DNA from: Distichodus sexfasciatus
Taxonomy: Eukaryota; Chordata; Actinopteri; Characiformes; Distichodontidae
Assembly (NCBI GenBank): GCA_032718565.1
Contig: JAVGVS010000243.1
Coordinates: 253,295-317,294 of the forward strand
Direction: 5' to 3'
DNA length: 64,000 nucleotides
How positions within the stretch are numbered: position 1 is the first letter of the stretch; the number at the start of each line of letters is the position of its first letter. Both the position numbers and the translations under genes were made by a program. The notes under the pieces are model-generated. The model saw nothing but the letters and a program-made list of their open reading frames with translations. It was not told the DNA's origin and searched no databases. This document shows, one piece after another, positions 1 through 10,756 of the stretch.

Positions 1-710
1 CTGCTGCAGGAGCACGACATCGGTAACTAGTGAGAAGTGACTGACCTTCAGAGGGAAAAAGACAGTGCGAGTGTTCTATTGTGCAAGTAGAGGTAGTGTT
101 GCAACTGCAACCTGTCAACAGTGCATCTCTCTCTCTCCTCTCCTCTCTCTCTCCCTCCCTCCCTCCTCCATCTGCAGAGTTGTCTCTGATCACGCTGCAC
201 TGGTTCCTGACCTCCTTCGCCAGTGTGGTGGACATCCGAGTGCTACTGCGTATCTGGGACCTGCTGTTCTACGACGGCTCCATCGTGCTCTTCCAGGTCA
301 CGCTGGGCATGCTGAAGATCAAGGTCTTTCTTTTTCTCCCTCCATCCTTCGGTCGCGCTCTCACTTGTTCCCTCCGCCCCTCCCTCCCTCGCTCTCTCAC
401 TCTCTCCCTCCTCCCTCCCTCGCTCTCTCACTCTCTTCCCTCCCTCCCTCGCTCTCTCACTCTCTCCCTCCTCCCTCGCTCTCTCACTCTCTCCCTCGCT
501 CTCTCACTCCCTCCATCCCTCGCTCACTTGCTCTCTCCCTTCATCCCTCGCTCTCTCACTCTCTCCCTCCGTCCCTCGCGCTCTCACTCTCTCCCTCCAT
601 CCCTCGCGCTCTCACTCTCTCCCTCCATCCCTCGCTCCTCTCACTCTCTTCCTCCATCCCTCGCTCTCTCACTCTCACTCTCTCCCTCCATCCCTCGCTC
701 TCTCACTCTC

Positions 711-746
<36 letters not shown>

Positions 747-2628
747 CCTTGCTCTCTCTCCCTCCATCCCTTGCTCTCTCACTCACTCTCTCTCCCTCCA
801 TCCCTCGCTCTCTCACTCCTCTCTCTCTCCTCCATCCCTCGCTCTCTCCCTCCATCCCTCGCTCTCTCCTCACTCTCTCTCTCCCCTCCATCCCTCACTC
901 CCTCTCTCTCTCTCCCCATCCCTCGCTCTCTCTCTCTCCATCCCTTGCTCCTCTCCCTCCATCCCTCGCTCTCTCACTCTCTCCCTCCCCTCCATCCTTG
1001 GCTCTCTCCCTCTCCCCCCTCCACCCCTACGCTCTCTCTCCTCTCACCCACCCCTCGCTCACTTTCTCTCTCTCCCCATCCACAACGCCACGACAATCCG
1101 ACACCTCAAGATTCCGCATCAATACATCCACTCACCTATCGTCCTTTCACTCATCTACCTGTCCCACCATCCACTCATTTATCCATCCGTCCACCCATTC
1201 GTCTGTCTATCCATCTGTTCATCCATCCGACCGTCCCCTCCCCTCCCCCGCGAGAGCGCTCCCTCGCACTCTCACTCTCTCTCTCCCATTTCTCTCTCTC
1301 TCTCTCTCTCTCTCTCCCCACCTCCCCTCCATTGCTCCTTTGCTCTCTCACTCTCTCTCTCCTTCCCCGTCACACTCTCCTTCCATCCCTCCTACACTGT
1401 GTCTCTCTCTCTCTCCCTCTCCCTCCTTTTCTCTCTCACTCTCTCCCTCCTTCCCCCGCCCTTCTGTCACTCATTCCTTCCATCTTGCCCTTGCTCTCTC
1501 ACTCGCTCCCTCCACCCCTCCAATGCTCTCGCTGTCTCTCCCTCACTCCCTCCCTCCCTCCCTCAGTCACTCTTACTCCCTTTTTCTTTTCCCGTTACTC
1601 AGTCTCTCTACTCTACCTCTCCCCTCGGTCAGTCTGTCTCTCTACCGTTTCGCTCATTCTCTCTCTCCCTCTGCCTCCCTCAAACACTCAGCTGAGTCAG
1701 CATCTGGTGCAAGATGGCAGTGGCGTTTATAGCTGATGAATCAGAGCAGTTTATTATATTAAGAGGGTTATTTTTACCGGCTGCTTAAGAGGTCAAATGA
1801 ACTGAGATGGTTTTCTGCTTTTACCGTCTCTGCCGCACCCCGCCGCGTTGTGTTCAGGAGGAGGAGCTTGTGTCTTCGGAGAACTCCGCCTCCATCTTCA
1901 ACACCCTGTCGGACCTGCCGTGCCAGCTGACGGACGGAGCGGCGGTGCTGGGCGAGGCGGTGCGTCTGGCTGGCTCTCTGAGCGCGACTCGCTGGACGGC
2001 CAGCGCCACAAACACCTGGCGTACATCCTGGCAGAGCAGACGCAGCTCAACTCCAACAACTCCCACTCGCTCACCACCAACCTCAACAAGGCAAGTCCAG
2101 GAACACAGCGCCCTGGCCCACCCTGGCTGTCTCTTCCCTCGATTCCTCCTCACTCCCTTTCTCTCCCCCTCATTTCTTCTCTCTTGTGCAGGTGGTGCGC
2201 AGGCAGAGCCTCTTGCCAGGAGGCTCCCTTCCCAGGCCTTCGCTGCTGTTCGGGGAGGACGAGGCCGAAGCGCTGAAGGCCAAGAACATCAAGCAGACGG
2301 AGCTGGTGGCTGCGTTGAGGGAAGCCATCACTCGCACCGCCGACCACTTCCACTGCCTGGACCCCTCGCCACTGCATGCAGTATGTCTAGGTTCCACTCC
2401 TCCTCCTCCATCACCACCTCCACCTACAGGTGTGAAAGACATGTCGTCCGCCATAATATTTTAATAAGGGCTAGTTGCCAATCAGCGACCGCTTTAAACG
2501 AGCAGTCGTAAACACTAGTGTAACGATTAGAGTTTGTCCTGTGATCAAAAGCTCATGGTTCAAGTCTAGAACCGGTAAAAGGTACCACTGAGGTAGCCAT
2601 GAGCGAGGTACCTTTCACCTAGATTTCA

Positions 2629-2666
<38 letters not shown>

Positions 2667-5600
2667 GACCTGACCCCCGACTACTCGATGGAGAGCCACC
2701 AGCGCGACCACGACAACTTCCTGGTGGTGTCGAGGAACCGCAGGAGACGAGCCAAAGCCCTGCTGGACTCCGAGCGCCACGACGACGACGAGCTGGGCTT
2801 CACCCAAGAGCTTGACATCATCAACGTCAGCATCTCTCTCCGTTCATGAAAGAAAAAGAATATTTTAACAACATCACTGATTCTTCTCCTCCTTAACGAT
2901 CTTCCTCTTTTTTTCAGATGCGTCTCCCAGAGGGCCCGAGCACTGCTGGGTCGAGGCTGAGCGGACTCCTTGATAAGAGATTGATGAATTATTTGATGGA
3001 TTTATTGGTTTATTTATTCATTCAACTATTATATTTAAAAGTATATATGTATTTATTTATATATTCACCAAATCTTCTCTCTTTAATTTTCTTTCTGTTT
3101 CCTCCTTTTTAATTGCTTATATTTAATAATTTGCTTGTGTTCCCTTTTAAAAATCTCACTTTTCACTGCATTTTTTATATTCATCTTTACGACTTTATTT
3201 AATTATCTCTCCATAAAGTTTTGTGTAATAATCCCTTTTTTAATGAATTTAAGTCATTCTTGGACTGTACTGTGATTTCCGTGTAATATCTTCATGTCAC
3301 AGTGTGTGGAAAATTGTCCCATTGGAGAAAAATCTGACCACAAAATTGTGACATCATCCTAAACCCTTTTGACCCACTGAACCACTTTATTTACTACATT
3401 AAAATATCACATTTCTGCTCATGTGCCGTTTCACCAGTTTTGTGGCGTCCACGACTAAACGTTTAGTTTATTTCTCCATTTTACTTTAGTTGCTTGTTTT
3501 ATTTTTTTTATTTTTTCCTTTTCACCACTTTAGTTCTTTCTGCTTTTTTGAGCACACGACAATCACACATTTACTCCCAAAATAGTCCAGTTTGTGTCAT
3601 GTCAAATTTCACGCTTTTTTAGCACTTAAAGGGTTACCTCACGACTAAATCATTTAGTGGGTCATTTTCACTTAATTCACACTGATTCCCTGGCACATGT
3701 TTGGTGCCCAAATTTTGCACTAAATATAACACAAAAAACAAGGAGCACCGGTTTATCAGCAGCAGCTCATTCTGGGATCATTCTTTCCTACTGGTTTTTG
3801 GGCAACTTTAGCGTCGTAAACTTGGCTGGAAATCACATATACTGTGTGTGCTCTGTAGTCTCGTTGTGCAGGTTGGTTTCAGCCAAGTTTGTTGAAATTC
3901 CTGGACGAACGGAGTAAAGAGGTCAGCGTGTCTCTTTTTCTACACTGTTTTTGGTGTTTTTAGGTGCGATTTGATCTGGGCTTTGATATATTTTGTTATT
4001 ATAAAATAATTTATACTTGGGTTGGGGTCCAGTACTCGCTGGCAGGTGACGACTCGGTGACCGAGGCCGTAACGGACCTGGTCCGAGGCGCTGTGTCGGC
4101 GCTGAAGGCCATTTTCCTTGCACGGTCTGAAAAAGCCGTCCATCCTGGGAGGAGCCTGTCACCCCTGGCTCTTCATCGAGGAGGTAGCGGCTTTTTTTGT
4201 AGTTAATGATGATGATGATGATGATGATTATTATTACTATTATTATTATTACTATTATTATTATTACTATTATTATTATTGTTATTATTAGTAGTAGTAG
4301 TAGTAGTAGTATTCTATATATTTATACAATAATATAAATATTTATGGTCTTTCATGCATGAAATGGCAAACAGTCTTTACATTACGAATAAAATAACAAA
4401 TATTATTATTACTTATTGTATTTTTAATATTTTGAATAAAATAATGATAATAGTTTATATTTATATATATATATATTACATCATCGTACTATTATTATTG
4501 TTATATATCACGTTTCATGCATAAAATGAACTAAATCAGAATAGATAAGTAACTGAGCAGTTAGAGAACTGGCAAATAGACCATTTAAAAAGTGTAAGAT
4601 GATGATGAAGTTTTTAAACCAGCATTAATTCTTATAGAATGCGGCTTGCACAAAGTCCCAGGGATTTTGTAGGTTATAGTCATTATATTATTATTTTTGT
4701 AGGATTATAGGATTATAGATCTGTGGTTAGTTCTCCAAGATGTTTGGGAACAACTTCTTGTAGAGTTCCTTCAAAAACTGTGTGCAAAGTGTACTTAGAA
4801 GAATTGATGCTGTTTTAAACAAGCAGGTCCCACCAAATATTGATTTGATTTAGATTTCTCTTTTTGTTCATTCACTGCATTTTTGTTGATTGATGAAAAT
4901 AAATTATTAACACTTCATTTTTGAAAGCATTCTTCTTTGTTGACAGCGTTTTCTACCTTACGTACTGTAAGTTCACTAAAATAAATGGTACAGATTTTGG
5001 GTTTCTGAAACTATATTTCAGCATAATTTGTTCAACAACATTTTGTTTTATTTATTTCCCAGCAATAATGTCGCCAGTGGAATCATATACTTTTTCTTCA
5101 TAAAAAGTGTTTACATTTTTTACAGTCGACTGCATCACGGTATAAAAACCAGCGCTGTATAATTTAGCAGGGGAGGCTGAGAGGAAGACAAAAAGGAGAT
5201 TTATGGATGTGGTGAAAGAGGACATGAAGTTAGTTGGTGTGAGGGTAGGGGATGCAGAAGATAGGACTAGATGGAGACAGATGATTCGCTGTGGCGACCC
5301 CTGAAGGGGAAATTTCACTAAAATAAATGGTGCAGATTCATCTTTGGCCATGACTACAATCCTTAGCACGTCACTCAAGACATCATCCGGGTCACTTACA
5401 TCGCACTCATCCAGCATCCGAACAACGTCATCATGTGCGCTTCGTTGGCGGGACATTTTTCAAACTTTGCAGCGTTCAAAACCTGTAAAAAAGACAAGAA
5501 TTGATCATCCAAATTTGTAACTAGGGTGTCACTCTGGGGTCCTCCGAGGACCCCCCCCCTTGGTATGTTAAGGATTAAAAAGCTGATGATCTTAACAGTC

Positions 5601-6790
5601 AGTGGAGACCTGTAGCAATGTGAGTAACATTGTGCTAAATGTTTGGATCTCTTAATAACATTCAACATTCAACAGTTTCCTGGAGGAAGTTAGATTAGGA
5701 TTAAACTGTGCCTGAAGCTAAGCCTGGGTAACGCTGTGTTACTGACAAAAGATCCGTTTACATCAGATTTAGCATAACGCTGCCTATTGACTGTTAGCGC
5801 TCTTAGCTTTTAACCAGAGGTTATTTAGTCATGAGACATGTCTCTCGTGAGGGGAGGGTGTGAAACTGTGGTTGAATGTCCGTGTTGGTTTTGAGCAGAA
5901 TAAAGAGTTGTTGTTGGTGTGTGTTGGTTCGCAGGCAGCCAGTCGGGAGGTGGAGAGGGACTTTAACTCGGTGTACTCCAGACTCGTCTTGTGCAAGACC
6001 TACAGGTGAGACTCCAGTTTGGGGTGAATTCGCCAGCTATTGTTGGCTAACAACCAAACCAGTTTGAACCTGTGTGGCGTTGGAGCGAGTCCTGGACGAT
6101 ACATATCGAGTGCCACGATAATGAAGTATATGTTTTAATGCATCATCTGAAAGTAAAACTGAGTGATTGTCATTGTGAAGGCAGCACGGCAAGCAGTGCA
6201 ACTGCTCCCTCACGTCAACCTCCCCATCAATCGCTCTTTCTCCACTCTCACACTACCCTCATCCTCTCTCTCTCCCCCTCTCCAGATTAGATGAAGATGG
6301 CAAGGTTCTCACTCCTGAGGAGTTGCTGTACAGAGTGAGTCTTCCTCTCTCTCCTCTCTTCCAAATCCCTCCTGCTCCTCCTCCCTCCTCACTCATCCCT
6401 CTCTCTCTCTCTCTCTCTCTCCGTCTCTCCAGGCAGTGCAGTCGGTCAACATGAGCCACGACTCGGCCCACGCTCAGATGGACGTCAAGTTCCGCTCGCT
6501 GGTCTGCGTCGGCCTCAAGTGGGTTCCAAACCCAAATCCCTCCGCCTTACACACCTCACTGTACAACCTTGATATCGATACACATCTTCATAGTAGAAAC
6601 ATCTGTTTTAGGAAACATTATTTATTATACATTATTATTTAGATTGATGACTGTAATGTTTCTTGAACATAATTTGTTAATGTCTGGTTCAAGTTCCACA
6701 GACTTGGGAATGAATCAGGCTGCATTTCACTAAGTGCTAAACTCGTATTACTATGTACAGTAGGTGACAAATAAAGAACCGAGAGAGTGT

Positions 6791-6826
<36 letters not shown>

Positions 6827-9800
6827 AGTGAGCAGGTGCTGCACCTGTGGTTGGAGGTGTTGTGCAGCAGCGTCAACGCAGTGGAGAAGTGGTATCATCC
6901 CTGGTCGTTCCTGCGCAGCCCCGGCTGGGTCCAGATCAAATGCGAGCTCAGGTGAGGATGCTGGAAACCATGGCAACAACATCCTCAGCAACCTATAAAG
7001 ACTGGGTCACCAACAGGCAGACTGGATCCGGTCTGGATGCGAGCTCGTGCACATTATTAGATTTGAACATTTTCCCTTTTTAAAATTTTCTGATCAGAAG
7101 GTCGCAGGTTCAAATCTAGGGCCGGTAAAGTTACCACTGAGGTACTCATGAGCAAGGTACCGTCCCCAAGCACTGCTCCCCCCGGTGCTTGTTAGCTGCC
7201 CACTGCTCCTTCACGAATGGGTCAAATGCAGAGGTCACATTTCGTTGTGGTGCACTGTGTGCTGTTCTGTGTTCACAATGACAAATCATCACTTTCATTA
7301 AAGTATATCGTGATATGAACTGACTTAAATGTGACTCTGCACGGCAAAACCAGTCACTTGTCGCGAATTTGCAAAATTGAGTTATGTTTTCATGAAAGGG
7401 CATAAATCAACCTTCAAACGATACCTATAACGAATGAATCAGACGACATATGACTGAGATATCAACATTCAAAGGAGTCGGGTTTCTCCTGTCACGCCAA
7501 GTCACGCTACGTTTGCATTTACGGTAGCCTACGCTACATTCACAGCCACACGGATAGCCTACCTGCGTTAGGTTAACTGAACTCGGGAGACGAAGATGGA
7601 TTCCGGAGAAATATCTCCACGCTAGTCAACCAGTGGATTTACCGTAAATATTGTAGTAGAGCGGTCAAAACAGAAACTTTTAACATTCTGCTGGAACTGA
7701 ATTCCTCACCTCAAGAAAGTCACATTTTTAGGATGGAAAGGGTAAGTTTTGCAGCAAAATTTATTCACAACAGTACAGTATAGACCTTCCACTGTTTCAA
7801 AACACTAAAAACCAAAAATCCAAAATTTTATAAACGGAAACCGTTTTTCTCGGAAACCTCCCTTGCGACAAGCGACTGGTTTTGCCGTGCAGTCACAAAT
7901 GAGGATATGATTTTGGTGATATCACACAGCCCTAGACGCTGTGTCATGTGACTCCAGCCCTGTCCAGTCTGTCACTACATCTCTGTGTATCATTCCATTA
8001 TTTTAAAATCACAATGATATCCACTCTTTCAATAGAAAATAATCATATCCCAGCTTTAATAGTTGAGCACATTACAGATGTTGTCAGGGAACAATTAGGA
8101 CAAAAAAAACAAAAATGTTTATTAATCATAATCAAGGTAAGATGTTTATTTAATTGTGATACTGATCAGACGTTGTCACGCAGCCCTAGAATTTTGTTTA
8201 ACTGATTACTGTTATTATTATCATTATTAATGTGTGTTTTGCTTCTTCAGGGTTCTCTCCAAATTCGCCTTCAGCCTCTCCCAGGACTGTGAGCTTCCGG
8301 CTAGGAAGGAGGTTTGTTTATTTTTATGCCATCTCGACCGGATTCACCATCTTGTCTTTGTCCACCTGCTAATCGCGTGCACGTGTGTGTGTGTGTGTTC
8401 TAGAAAGCGTCAGTTGTGAACTTGGACGTGGTGGATGTCTTGGTGCAGCATCACCTCTTTAGTTGGGATCTCTAGGTAACGGTCTGATCGCTGGCACGGC
8501 AACTCTGTAGCGTAGCATAGCTCAGTTTGGATAGCGTTAGCGCTGTAGTTTAGTCGCTTTCTGCTTGACGCACGCCTGTCGTTGTTGGCTGACCGTGTAG
8601 ACGCCAAAGAGCTGTGTTTTGTGTACATCCCGACATAACAATCCCCGAATAGCTAAAGCTTATTTTTGCTAACCTAGTCTATGGAAGTTAGCGTCAAGAA
8701 ATTAGCATTAGCTTGATACAGGAATCCATTCGAAATTTTTTGTGTTTTAGATGCTACATCCCAACATTAGCGCACATATAGTATAAACACACGCCTTTGT
8801 TTTTAATGAGTTCCTTTTAGCTCTCAGTGCTAACTCCTACTGGCTAATGCTAATTTCTGTCACAGTTGAATGCTAGCGTAACTTAACGCTAAATTGTCTA
8901 GCACTGCTCGGCTGATCACGCTGATAATCAGAAAGTTCCTGATCGTCAGTTGCTGGGCGATGACACATGGAGCTTGTGACTTTCTGTCAGTAAGTACGAC
9001 TTTGTTGCAAAAAAGACTCCTGTTCACACCTGACTTTTGACCGGTAAAGGTACCGCTGTGGTACTCATAAGTCACCAAGCACTGCTGCCCTGATGCTGCC
9101 AAAAAAAAAACGCTGCCCGCTGTTTTCATTCACCGATGTGTCAAATCACAATTGCATTTCATTGTGTTGCACTGTCTGCTGTGCTGTGATAATGTGATAA
9201 TCATAATTACATTTTGTTTGATAGAACAAGCAGACGATCAAGAACCAGGAAGTGTACATTTAGTACTTTGTTGCATGGGTTCCCAGTTCCAGAGTTCCCA
9301 GTTAGGGCATTTAACCCTTACAGCCCTCGGAATTTGGGGCCATTGTTTTTAGGCTTTTTCTAGTGAGCGCGAGGGCGTGTGAGCGCGAGGGCGTGTGAGC
9401 GCGAGGGCGTGTGAGTGCGTGTATAGAAGTTAGCCATATGTGCCTTATGTTGTTGTGTTCAGGACGTCCTGCACTACTCAGATTTGTCATAGTTTGATAT
9501 ATAAACGCTGACAGAAAGTTCGCGGTCATGTGGCAGTTGAGGGCGTAACGGTAGTGTGTTCGCCCCGTGATCAGAAGGTCACAGGTTCGAATCCAGGGCC
9601 GGTAGAGTCACCACTGAGGTACTCATGAGTAAGGTACCGTCCCGTCCCTAAGCACTGCTCTCCGGGCGCTTGTTAGCTGCCCACTGCTCCTTCACGCATG
9701 GGTTAAATGCAGAGGTCACATTTCGTTGCGGTGTGCCGTGCTGTGGTGTGTTCACAATGACAAATGATCACTCACTCACTCAGGACGTTTCTGATGAAAG

Positions 9801-10756
9801 CTGACTTGCACCTGTAGAGTTTTAAAAGCTTTTTTTTTTTTTTTTTAGCTTAATGTAGTATAAAAGTGCGGTATCTGTTGTATTGTCTTGCAGAGTTGTT
9901 ATTAAGCAGAGACATGGCTTAGTACTGTGAGGAAAAATAAGGTTAGTGCCAGGCAGAAACACTTTATTCTTTTGGCATCTATCTGGATACAAATTTGGAT
10001 ACAAAAATTTTTGGTAATCAATAATGCATTTTTCTATATTAACTGTTCCTATTGATTACCCTCTAACGTCATAACATGGAAAAATCTGTCTTTTCTGATC
10101 AATTGAAAATGAAGAAGTACTGAAGTTTTGGGTCATTTTAAGCTGATTTGGACTCATGAATTGAGCTGCTTTTGGCCTTTCTGGGAGAGAACTACGTTTC
10201 CCACAATCCGTGTGGGGGGGTTGTGGGAAATGTAGTTCTCTCCCAGAAAGGCCGAAAGAAATACTGAAGTTTTGGGTCATTTTAAGATGATTTGGACTCA
10301 TGAATTGAGCTGCTTTTGGTATTGCGTGGGGGATTGTGGGAAACGTAGTTCTCTCCCAGAAATGCCAAAAGCAGCTCAATTCATGAATCCAAATTTGAGC
10401 TGTCACAACACACACGATGAACACGTGTCGAGAATAAACACCGGATTTGAATGTGTGACCTTCTGCAGCTCCGACCACAAATTTTGATCAGTTTTCTTTC
10501 ACTGTTGAATTCAGAATTGCATTTGCACCAAGGTGATTATTTCGTTGCTTGCGACCTATAAACACCTTGCAAAAAATCCTAATGGTAAAATTGTCTTGTG
10601 CAAAGCGTCACTGCCTCAAGTCTCTTCTCTCTCCCTCTCTTTTGTTGTGTGTTTTCCCTCTCGCTTTCTCAGGAGAAGGAGCAGAGGCCCCTGAAAGAGG
10701 GAGTTCAGGACATGCTGGTCAAGCATCATCTCTTCAGCTGGGACATTGACGGATAA
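1..10756 (+). CDS. sgsm3: SGSM3, small G protein signalling modulator 3 (partial, 5' end outside window)
   Basis: This is a modulator of Rab/Rap small GTPases with domain order TBC-SH3-RUN; the family is known to bind Rap/Rab proteins, merlin and connexin 43. Exons were read from splice sites and from recall of human SGSM3 (about 750 residues): ..22, 178-323, 1858-2090, 2192-2380, 2667-2825, 2918-~2969, 3872-3921, 4033-4183, 5935-6005, 6286-6334, 6433-6518, 6829-6951, 8251-8311 and 10673-10756 (stop TAA). Recognisable blocks are LLQEHDI then ELSLITLHWF (end of TBC), SENSASIFNTLSD, AKNIKQTELVA, LTPDYSMESHQRDH (linker into SH3), CHPWLFIEE, EVERDFNSVYSRLVLCKT, LHLWLEVLCSS, SPGWVQIKCELR (RUN) and the end LVKHHLFSWDIDG. 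Intron 2091-2191 is a GC-AG intron. The donor after 323 (GTCTTT) is weak. Exons between 1858 and 4183 carry several 1-nt indels, described separately. All exons from 5935 on are in frame. Identity is secure; reading-frame integrity is not. Confidence 0.93.
324..1857 (+). repeat. Pyrimidine-rich minisatellite filling an SGSM3 intron
   Basis: From about 340 to 1700 the sense strand is almost pure C/T. It is built from a degenerate unit of about 28 bp with core CTCACTCTCTCCCTCCATCC, passing into (CT)n, then CATC-rich and CCTCC-rich variants. A strand of C and T alone cannot contain a stop codon, which explains the two overlapping open frames of more than 500 codons at 65-1736. Neither is a gene. 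The tract occupies nearly all of the intron between exons 178-323 and 1858-2090. Confidence 0.9.
2516..2620 (+). mobile_element. tRNA-derived SINE fragment (family 1, copy a)
   Basis: The fragment has a degenerate A-box region (TGTAACGATTAGAG) and a B-box-like GGTTCAAGTC. These are followed by the family's ACCGGTAAAAGGTACCACTGA body, which then stops. It lies in the SGSM3 intron before exon 2667. The fuller copies of the family are at 9535, 42305 and 62936. Confidence 0.7.
2630..2664 (+). repeat. (CT)n microsatellite serving as polypyrimidine tract
   Basis: A run of about 17 TC dinucleotides ends directly in the CAG acceptor of SGSM3 exon 2667. Length changes here could alter splicing of the exon that opens the SH3 domain. 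Confidence 0.85.
4205..4310 (+). repeat. Trinucleotide microsatellite (ATG)n-(ATT/ACT)n-(AGT)n
   Basis: Compound trinucleotide array just after the donor of SGSM3 exon 4033-4183. It moves from GAT repeats through TTA/CTA to GTA repeats. The flanking 4310-5160 is AT-rich intron with nothing else recognisable. Confidence 0.85.
5173..5304 (+). mobile_element. RTE-like non-LTR retrotransposon ORF2 C-terminal fragment
   Basis: One frame reads through 43 codons to TGA. It contains RRFMDVVKEDMK, DAEDRTRWRQ and the terminal MIRCGDP. This is the typical tail of reverse-transcriptase ORFs of RTE-type LINEs (known family pattern: R..W.D.V.EDM....WR..IR.GDP). It is 5'-truncated and lies inside the SGSM3 intron 4184-5934. 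The rest of that intron shows nothing recognisable. Confidence 0.7.
6787..6826 (+). repeat. (GT)n microsatellite abutting a splice acceptor
   Basis: About 18 GT repeats run directly into TCCAG, the acceptor of SGSM3 exon 6829-6951. They replace an ordinary polypyrimidine tract. Confidence 0.9.
7090..7305 (+). mobile_element. tRNA-derived SINE (family 1, copy b, 5'-truncated)
   Basis: It starts just before the B box (GGTTCAAATCT). It then carries the family body: GGTAAAGTTACCACTGAGG, ATGAGCAAGGTACCGTCC, CTGCCCACTGCTCCTTCACG, AATGCAGAGGTCACATTTCG, and a CACAATGACAAATCATCACT tail. It lies in the SGSM3 intron 6952-8250. Confidence 0.8.
7330..7897 (+). mobile_element. Palindrome-ended MITE, copy 1
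   Basis: A 568-bp element with terminal inverted repeats. The left end reads TGTGACTCTGCACGGCAAAA and the right end ends TTTTGCCGTGCAGTCACA. The interior matches copies at 14045 and 17489 but lacks a block of about 70 bp present in both. It contains no transposase, so it is non-autonomous. It sits in the SGSM3 intron 6952-8250. A target duplication could not be defined with certainty. Confidence 0.85.
8404..8475 (+). CDS. sgsm3: Candidate alternative (proximal) last coding exon of SGSM3
   Basis: Only 92 bp after exon 8251-8311 there is an acceptor (TTCTAG) followed by an in-phase 24-codon reading frame ending in TAG. Its last residues are DVLVQHHLFSWDL. The canonical last exon, 2.2 kb downstream at 10673-10756, ends DMLVKHHLFSWDIDG. 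The shared D.LV.HHLFSWD block, the same phase (0) and a stop at nearly the same place show that one exon is a duplicate of the other. The N-terminal half of the exon (KASVVNLDVV) has diverged from the QRPLKEGV of the distal copy. Use of this exon would give an isoform with an altered C-terminus. No downstream poly(A) signal was identified for it. It may be a used alternative last exon or a decaying duplicate. Confidence 0.6.
   Translation, partial: KASVVNLDVVDVLVQHHLFSWDL
9039..9205 (+). mobile_element. tRNA-derived SINE fragment (family 1, copy c)
   Basis: The body of the family is present (ACCGGTAAAGGTACC, GTACTCATAAGT, AAGCACTGCT, CATTTCATTGTGTTGCACTG) without the tRNA head. It is an older, diverged copy in the last SGSM3 intron. 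Confidence 0.6.
9361..9425 (+). repeat. Short minisatellite, 16-bp unit
   Basis: Three to four tandem copies of GTGAGCGCGAGGGCGT in the last SGSM3 intron. Confidence 0.85.
9535..9783 (+). mobile_element. tRNA-derived SINE (family 1, copy d, near full length)
   Basis: It has an A-box-like GGGCGTAACGGTAGTGTG and a perfect B box (GGTTCGAATCC). The complete body follows: CCGGTAGAGTCACCACTGAG, ACTCATGAGTAAGGTACC, CTGCCCACTGCTCCTTCACG, AATGCAGAGGTCACATTTCG. It ends in a repeated CACTCACTCA tail. The boxes are RNA polymerase III promoter elements of a tRNA-derived SINE. No cloverleaf is supported, so it is not a tRNA gene. Confidence 0.85.
10105..10400 (+). repeat. Nested palindromic repeat with ZNF143-like motifs
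   Basis: A unit running from ACTGAAGTTTTGGGTCATTT through ATTGAGCTGCTTTTGGC to GGGAGAGAACTACGTTTCCC occurs at about 10118-10205 and, up to ATTGAGCTGC, again at 10262-10320. Inverted partial copies follow at 10212-10256 and 10322-10396. This gives two back-to-back palindromes. Each arm carries an ACTAC(G/A)TTTCCCACAAT core at 10189-10209 (+), 10219-10240 (-) and 10331-10353 (-). It is in the last SGSM3 intron. Confidence 0.85.

Larger units (their letters stand above)
1981..4183 (+). other. sgsm3: Cluster of single-base indels in SGSM3 exons (SH3 region)
   Basis: Exon 1858-2090 is 233 bp although both its ends are in phase 0. The frame switches after RLAGSL, near 1980, by one missing base, and RHKHLAYILAEQ continues in the next frame. 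Exon 2918-~2969 reads EHCWV only after small indels and ends CTCC-TTGATAAG, with no GT donor where one is expected. Exon 3872-3921 lacks one C (TTTC-AGCC for the Phe-Pro-Ala codons) and gains one base before CTGGACGAACGG, so the net change is zero. Exon 4033-4183 has one extra base before GGTCTGAAAAAG, and GLKKPSILGGACHPWLFIEE resumes in a shifted frame. These lesions hit the end of the TBC linker and nearly the whole SH3 domain. Flanking exons have none. A locally poor assembly patch or real decay are both possible. Confidence 0.8.

Noticed and set aside
65..1736. Two overlapping Ser/Leu/Pro-rich open frames of more than 550 codons
   Set aside because: They lie in a C/T minisatellite intron. 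Pyrimidine-only sequence cannot encode stops, and SGSM3 exon 178-323 is read through in a different frame.
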